This document shows, piece by piece, positions 60,535 to 64,000 of a stretch of 64,000 bases of DNA. The DNA is from Plasticicumulans acidivorans. Lineage in GTDB: Bacteria > Pseudomonadota > Gammaproteobacteria > Competibacterales > Competibacteraceae. The DNA lies in assembly GCF_003182095.1 (NCBI RefSeq), contig NZ_QGTJ01000003.1, positions 443,481 through 507,480 of the forward strand, given 5' to 3'. The first letter of the stretch is position 1. Each line of letters starts with the position of its first letter. A program made the translations under genes and the position numbers. The notes under the pieces were generated by a model. The model ran no database searches. It was given only the letters and a program-made list of their open reading frames with translations, and was not told the DNA's origin.

Positions 60535-61302
60535 ATGAGCATCAGCATCAAAACGCCGGACGAAATCGAAAAGATGCGCATTGCCGGACGCCTTGCCGCA
60601 GACGTCCTGCACATGATCGCGCCGTATGTGCGCGAAGGCGTCACCACTGAAGAACTCGACCGTCTGTGCCATGACTACATTGTCAACGAACAGCACGCCA
60701 TCCCTGCTCCACTGAATTACCGCGGTTTCCCGAAGTCGATCTGCACATCGGTCAATCACGTCGTCTGTCACGGCATCCCCGGGCCGAAAAAGCTCAAGAA
60801 AGGCGATGTCATCAATCTCGACATCACCATCATCAAGGACGGCTTTCACGGTGACACGAGCAAGATGTACAGCGTCGACGAGCCGCCGATCATCGCCCAG
60901 CGCGCGTCGCGCATCGCTCACGAATGCATGTTGATCGGCATCGAGATGGTCCGCCCCGGCATCCGCCTCGGTGACATCGGCCACGCCATCCAGATGCACG
61001 CCGAGGCCAATGGCTGCTCGATCGTGCGCGAGTACTGCGGCCACGGCATCGGCCGCCAGTTTCACGAAGACCCGCAGGTACTGCACTACGGCAAGCCCGG
61101 CACCGGCGTCGAGCTGCTGCCCGGCATGACCTTCACGATCGAACCGATGGTCAATGCCGGCAAACGTTTTGTGAAATTGCTCGGTGACGGCTGGACCGTA
61201 GTCACCAAGGACCACAGCATATCGGCACAATGGGAACACACGGTGCTGGTCACCGAAACCGGGGTCGAGGTGCTGACTGTCCGGCCGGGGGATCCGCTCT
61301 GA
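60535..61302 (+). CDS. map: Methionine aminopeptidase, type I
   Basis: A 255-residue metallopeptidase that removes the initiator Met from new proteins. The five metal ligands are recognisable: Asp in VINLDITIIKDGFHGDTSKMY (two Asp), His in EYCGHGIGRQFHEDP, Glu in FTIEPMVN and Glu in SAQWEHTVLVTE. The substrate His is in VNHVVCHGIP. Length is typical of type Ia enzymes (E. coli 264). It diverges from rpsB and leads glnD by 11 bp. Confidence 0.97.
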   Translation: MSISIKTPDEIEKMRIAGRLAADVLHMIAPYVREGVTTEELDRLCHDYIVNEQHAIPAPLNYRGFPKSICTSVNHVVCHGIPGPKKLKKGDVINLDITIIKDGFHGDTSKMYSVDEPPIIAQRASRIAHECMLIGIEMVRPGIRLGDIGHAIQMHAEANGCSIVREYCGHGIGRQFHEDPQVLHYGKPGTGVELLPGMTFTIEPMVNAGKRFVKLLGDGWTVVTKDHSISAQWEHTVLVTETGVEVLTVRPGDPL

Positions 61303-61313
61303 AGGACACCGTC

Positions 61314-63986
61314 ATGCAGCCTGCGATGAGCGCCGGCCCCGCCGAGATTCTCGATTTCGCCGAACTTTCACACGCGCTTGCCGCAGAAACGCCGGCTATC
61401 GCCCCGTTCAAGGAGGCCCTGCGCGCAGCCGATGCGCGCTTGCGCGAGCATTTCATCCACGGTGTCCACGCACGAGTGCTGGTCCCGCTGCGGGCGCGCT
61501 TCATCGATCGCATCCTGTCGATGCTGTGGCTGCGCTTCATCGGTGAACGGGATGACATGGCACTGCTGGCGGTCGGCGGTTACGGCCGCGGTGAGCTGCA
61601 CCCGGGTTCGGATGTCGACATCCTGCTGCTGCTGGAAAAGACGGAAGACAAGGCAACCGGCGCCGCCATCGAGCGTCTGCTGACGTTTCTGTGGGATATC
61701 GGCCTTGAGGTCGGCCAGAGCGTGCGCACACTCGACGACTGCGAACGCGAGGCCGATGCCGACATCACGGTAACGACCAACCTGATGGAAGCACGCCTGC
61801 TCGCCGGCCCGATGTCACTGCTTGAGTCGATGCGTCGCCGCACGGCCCCTGACCACATATGGCCGACCCGCAAGTTCCTCGAAGCCAAGCGCATCGAGCA
61901 GGAAAGACGCTACCGCAAATTCCACGACACCGAATACAACCTCGAACCCAACGTCAAGGAAGGGCCGGGCGGGCTGCGCGACCTGCAGATGATCGGCTGG
62001 GTCGCAAAACGGCATTTCGGTGCGCAAACGCTGCGTGACCTGACCTCGCACGGTTTTCTGACTGAAGCTGAATACGCCGAGCTGTCGGAATACCAGGACT
62101 TTCTCTGGCAGGTACGTTTCGGCCTGCATATCGTCAACGGCCGGCGCGAGGACCGTCTGCTGTTCGATCACCAGCGCGCGCTTGCCCAGCTGTTCGGTTA
62201 TCGCGACGACGGCCGCATGCTCGCCGTCGAACAGTTTATGCAGCGTTACTACCGCACGATCATGGAGCTGTCCCGGCTCAATGAAATGCTGCTGCAGCTG
62301 TTCGAAGAAGCCATCATCCAGCCCGAAGACGATACGCCACCGATCCCGCTGAACCGTCGCTTCCAGATCCGCAAGGGCTATCTCGACGTCACCCGCCCGA
62401 ACGTCTTCCTGCGCTATCCCGTCGCGCTGCTTGAGCTGTTCCTGTTATTGCAGCAGAACCCCGGCATTCGCGGCGTGCGCGCCGAGACGATCCGCCTGAT
62501 CCGCGCCCACCGACCGCTGATCGACGAAAAATTCCGCAATGACGTGCGCGCCAAGACCCTGTTCATGGAGATTCTGCGCCAGCCGCAGTGCCTGACACGC
62601 CAGCTGCGGCGCATGAACAAGTACGGCATCCTCGCCGCCTACCTGCCGGAGTTCGGTTCGATCGTCGGCCGCATGCAACACGACCTGTTCCACACCTACA
62701 CGGTCGACCAGCACACCCTGTTCGTCGTGCGCAATCTGCGCCGCTTCTATCTGACGAAGTTCGACAAGGATCACCCGCACTGCAGCGCAGTGTGCCGCAA
62801 CATCCCCAAGCCGGAGCTCCTTTATATAGCGGGGCTCTACCACGACATCGCCAAAGGACGCGGCGGCGACCACTCGGTGCTCGGTGCCGAGGACGCTGAA
62901 GCGTTCTGCCTGCGCCACGGGCTGTCGCGCTACGACACCAAGCTGGTGTCATGGCTGGTGCGCAATCATCTGGTGATGTCGCTAACGGCCCAGAAAAAGG
63001 ACATCCAGGACCCGGACGTCGTCGACACCTTCGCGCGTCAGGTCGGTGACCGCACACACCTCGATTACCTGTACCTGCTCACGGTCGCCGACATCCGCGC
63101 GACCAACCCGAACCTGTGGAATCAGTGGCGCGCCTCACTGCTGCGCGAACTCTACGAGTCGACCCGACAGGCCCTGCGCCGCGGCCTCGGCAATCCGCTC
63201 GACAAGGAGGAACTGATCCGCGAGGTGCAGGAACACACCCGCAAGCTGCTCGGCCACAAGATCAGCGACAAGTCACGCATCGATCAGGTGTGGAGCAGCT
63301 TCGGCGACGACTATTTCCTGCGCTATTCGCCCGATGAGATCGCCTGGCACACGCGTGCCGTGCTGAAAAAACGCGATGACGGCCGCCCGCTGGTACTGAT
63401 CATCGCCCGCAACGACAGCAAGCGCGGCGGCACCGAGATCTTCATCTACACCCGTGACCAGAAGAATCTGTTCGCCCACGTGAGCGCAGTGCTCGACCAG
63501 CTGAATCTGGACATCCTCGATGCGCGCATCGTCACCAGCGTCGGCGAATACACCCTGGACAGTTTTACCGTCCTCGAAGACAGCGGCGCACCGATCACCG
63601 ATCGCAAACGCATCCGCGCGATCACCCGCCGCCTGCGCCGGCAGCTGCTCAATCCGAACGCCGCGCTGTCGCCACCGTCGCGGCGGGCGCCGCGCGTGCT
63701 GCGCCATTTCCGCACGCCGACACAGATCCGCTTCAACGACGATCCGCAGCATCGCTATACGGTACTGACACTGGTGACCAGCGACCGTCCCGGATTGCTG
63801 TGTCGTATCGGCCGAGCGTTCATGGAGCGCTCGATTTTGGTGCAAAACGCCAAGATCGCCACCATTGGCGCCCGGGCTGAGGACATTTTCTTCATCACCG
63901 ATGCCGATAACCTGCCGCTTGACGCGGCTGAAGCCCGACAAGCCCTGCACGACACACTGTTGCGACAACTCGAACAAGCGGATTGA
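61314..63986 (+). CDS. glnD: Bifunctional uridylyltransferase/uridylyl-removing enzyme GlnD
   Basis: A complete 890-residue nitrogen sensor that uridylylates PII proteins when glutamine is low and deuridylylates them when it is high. The nucleotidyltransferase site GGYGRGELHPGSDVDILLL lies near residues 86-104. The HD-domain site LYHDIAKGRGGDHS (about 506-519) removes UMP. Two ACT domains that bind glutamine lie at about 690-770 and 815-885 (LVTSDRPGLLCRIGRAFMER). ATG 61314 has AAGGA 8 bases upstream. It follows map, the common map-glnD order. Confidence 0.98.
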   Translation: MQPAMSAGPAEILDFAELSHALAAETPAIAPFKEALRAADARLREHFIHGVHARVLVPLRARFIDRILSMLWLRFIGERDDMALLAVGGYGRGELHPGSDVDILLLLEKTEDKATGAAIERLLTFLWDIGLEVGQSVRTLDDCEREADADITVTTNLMEARLLAGPMSLLESMRRRTAPDHIWPTRKFLEAKRIEQERRYRKFHDTEYNLEPNVKEGPGGLRDLQMIGWVAKRHFGAQTLRDLTSHGFLTEAEYAELSEYQDFLWQVRFGLHIVNGRREDRLLFDHQRALAQLFGYRDDGRMLAVEQFMQRYYRTIMELSRLNEMLLQLFEEAIIQPEDDTPPIPLNRRFQIRKGYLDVTRPNVFLRYPVALLELFLLLQQNPGIRGVRAETIRLIRAHRPLIDEKFRNDVRAKTLFMEILRQPQCLTRQLRRMNKYGILAAYLPEFGSIVGRMQHDLFHTYTVDQHTLFVVRNLRRFYLTKFDKDHPHCSAVCRNIPKPELLYIAGLYHDIAKGRGGDHSVLGAEDAEAFCLRHGLSRYDTKLVSWLVRNHLVMSLTAQKKDIQDPDVVDTFARQVGDRTHLDYLYLLTVADIRATNPNLWNQWRASLLRELYESTRQALRRGLGNPLDKEELIREVQEHTRKLLGHKISDKSRIDQVWSSFGDDYFLRYSPDEIAWHTRAVLKKRDDGRPLVLIIARNDSKRGGTEIFIYTRDQKNLFAHVSAVLDQLNLDILDARIVTSVGEYTLDSFTVLEDSGAPITDRKRIRAITRRLRRQLLNPNAALSPPSRRAPRVLRHFRTPTQIRFNDDPQHRYTVLTLVTSDRPGLLCRIGRAFMERSILVQNAKIATIGARAEDIFFITDADNLPLDAAEARQALHDTLLRQLEQAD

Positions 63987-64000
63987 CACCGTAACGGCAG

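Overview
The window is high-G+C chromosomal DNA from a gammaproteobacterium. The evidence is the gene order on the minus strand from about 20 kb to 60 kb: rpsB-tsf-pyrH-frr-uppS-cdsA-dxr-rseP-bamA-skp-lpxD-fabZ-lpxA-lpxB-rnhB-dnaE, then accA-tilS-pyrG-eno-ftsB-ispD-ispF-truD-surE-pcm-nlpD-rpoS, with map-glnD diverging from rpsB. RpoS, NlpD and GlnD in this order exclude most other classes. I cannot name the genus; a Nevskiales/Solimonadaceae-like lineage would fit but is only a guess.

Region 1 (1-7010) is accessory. It starts with the 3' end of an IS3-family element that cuts a small gene, in AT-rich DNA. A TetR-controlled RND efflux operon follows: TetR diverges from a membrane fusion lipoprotein, an RND pump and a decayed outer-membrane factor. 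A strong terminator and a tRNA-Gly(GCC) gene mark the boundary with core DNA. Region 2 (7.1-14.5 kb) is a set of single genes: a CarS-like cytidylyltransferase, a metallophosphoesterase, a glycine-zipper surface protein, an AraC regulator divergent from an EamA exporter, a helical protein of unknown role, and a GGDEF-EAL protein. Region 3 (14.5-27.2 kb) holds recJ, a phosphoglycerate-mutase-like gene and yigZ; hom and alaC; then rpoS-nlpD-pcm-surE, Smr and WbuC-type proteins, and truD.

Region 4 (27.2-34.8 kb) is the ispF/ispD-ftsB-eno-pyrG-tilS-accA block. A YXWGXW-type gene splits ispF from ispD, and kdsA is absent between pyrG and eno. Region 5 (34.9-42.4 kb) is an insert between accA and dnaE: a MacA-MacB-TolC-like export operon divergent from a CpxRA-like two-component system, plus gpt. 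The divergent promoter region carries a perfect CpxR-type box (GTAAA-N5-GTAAA). Region 6 (42.4-64 kb) is the large envelope and translation cluster. It covers lipid A synthesis, outer-membrane protein assembly, isoprenoid and phospholipid precursors, ribosome recycling, UMP kinase, EF-Ts and S2. It ends with the divergent map-glnD pair.

I found no CRISPR array, rRNA operon, prophage or clearly new defence system. The most useful new observations are regulatory: the CpxR box, four CGCA repeats at exact 10-bp phase between the AraC and EamA genes, repeated TGTAC elements between tetR and the RND operon, and an rpsB leader with a GC-rich discriminator.
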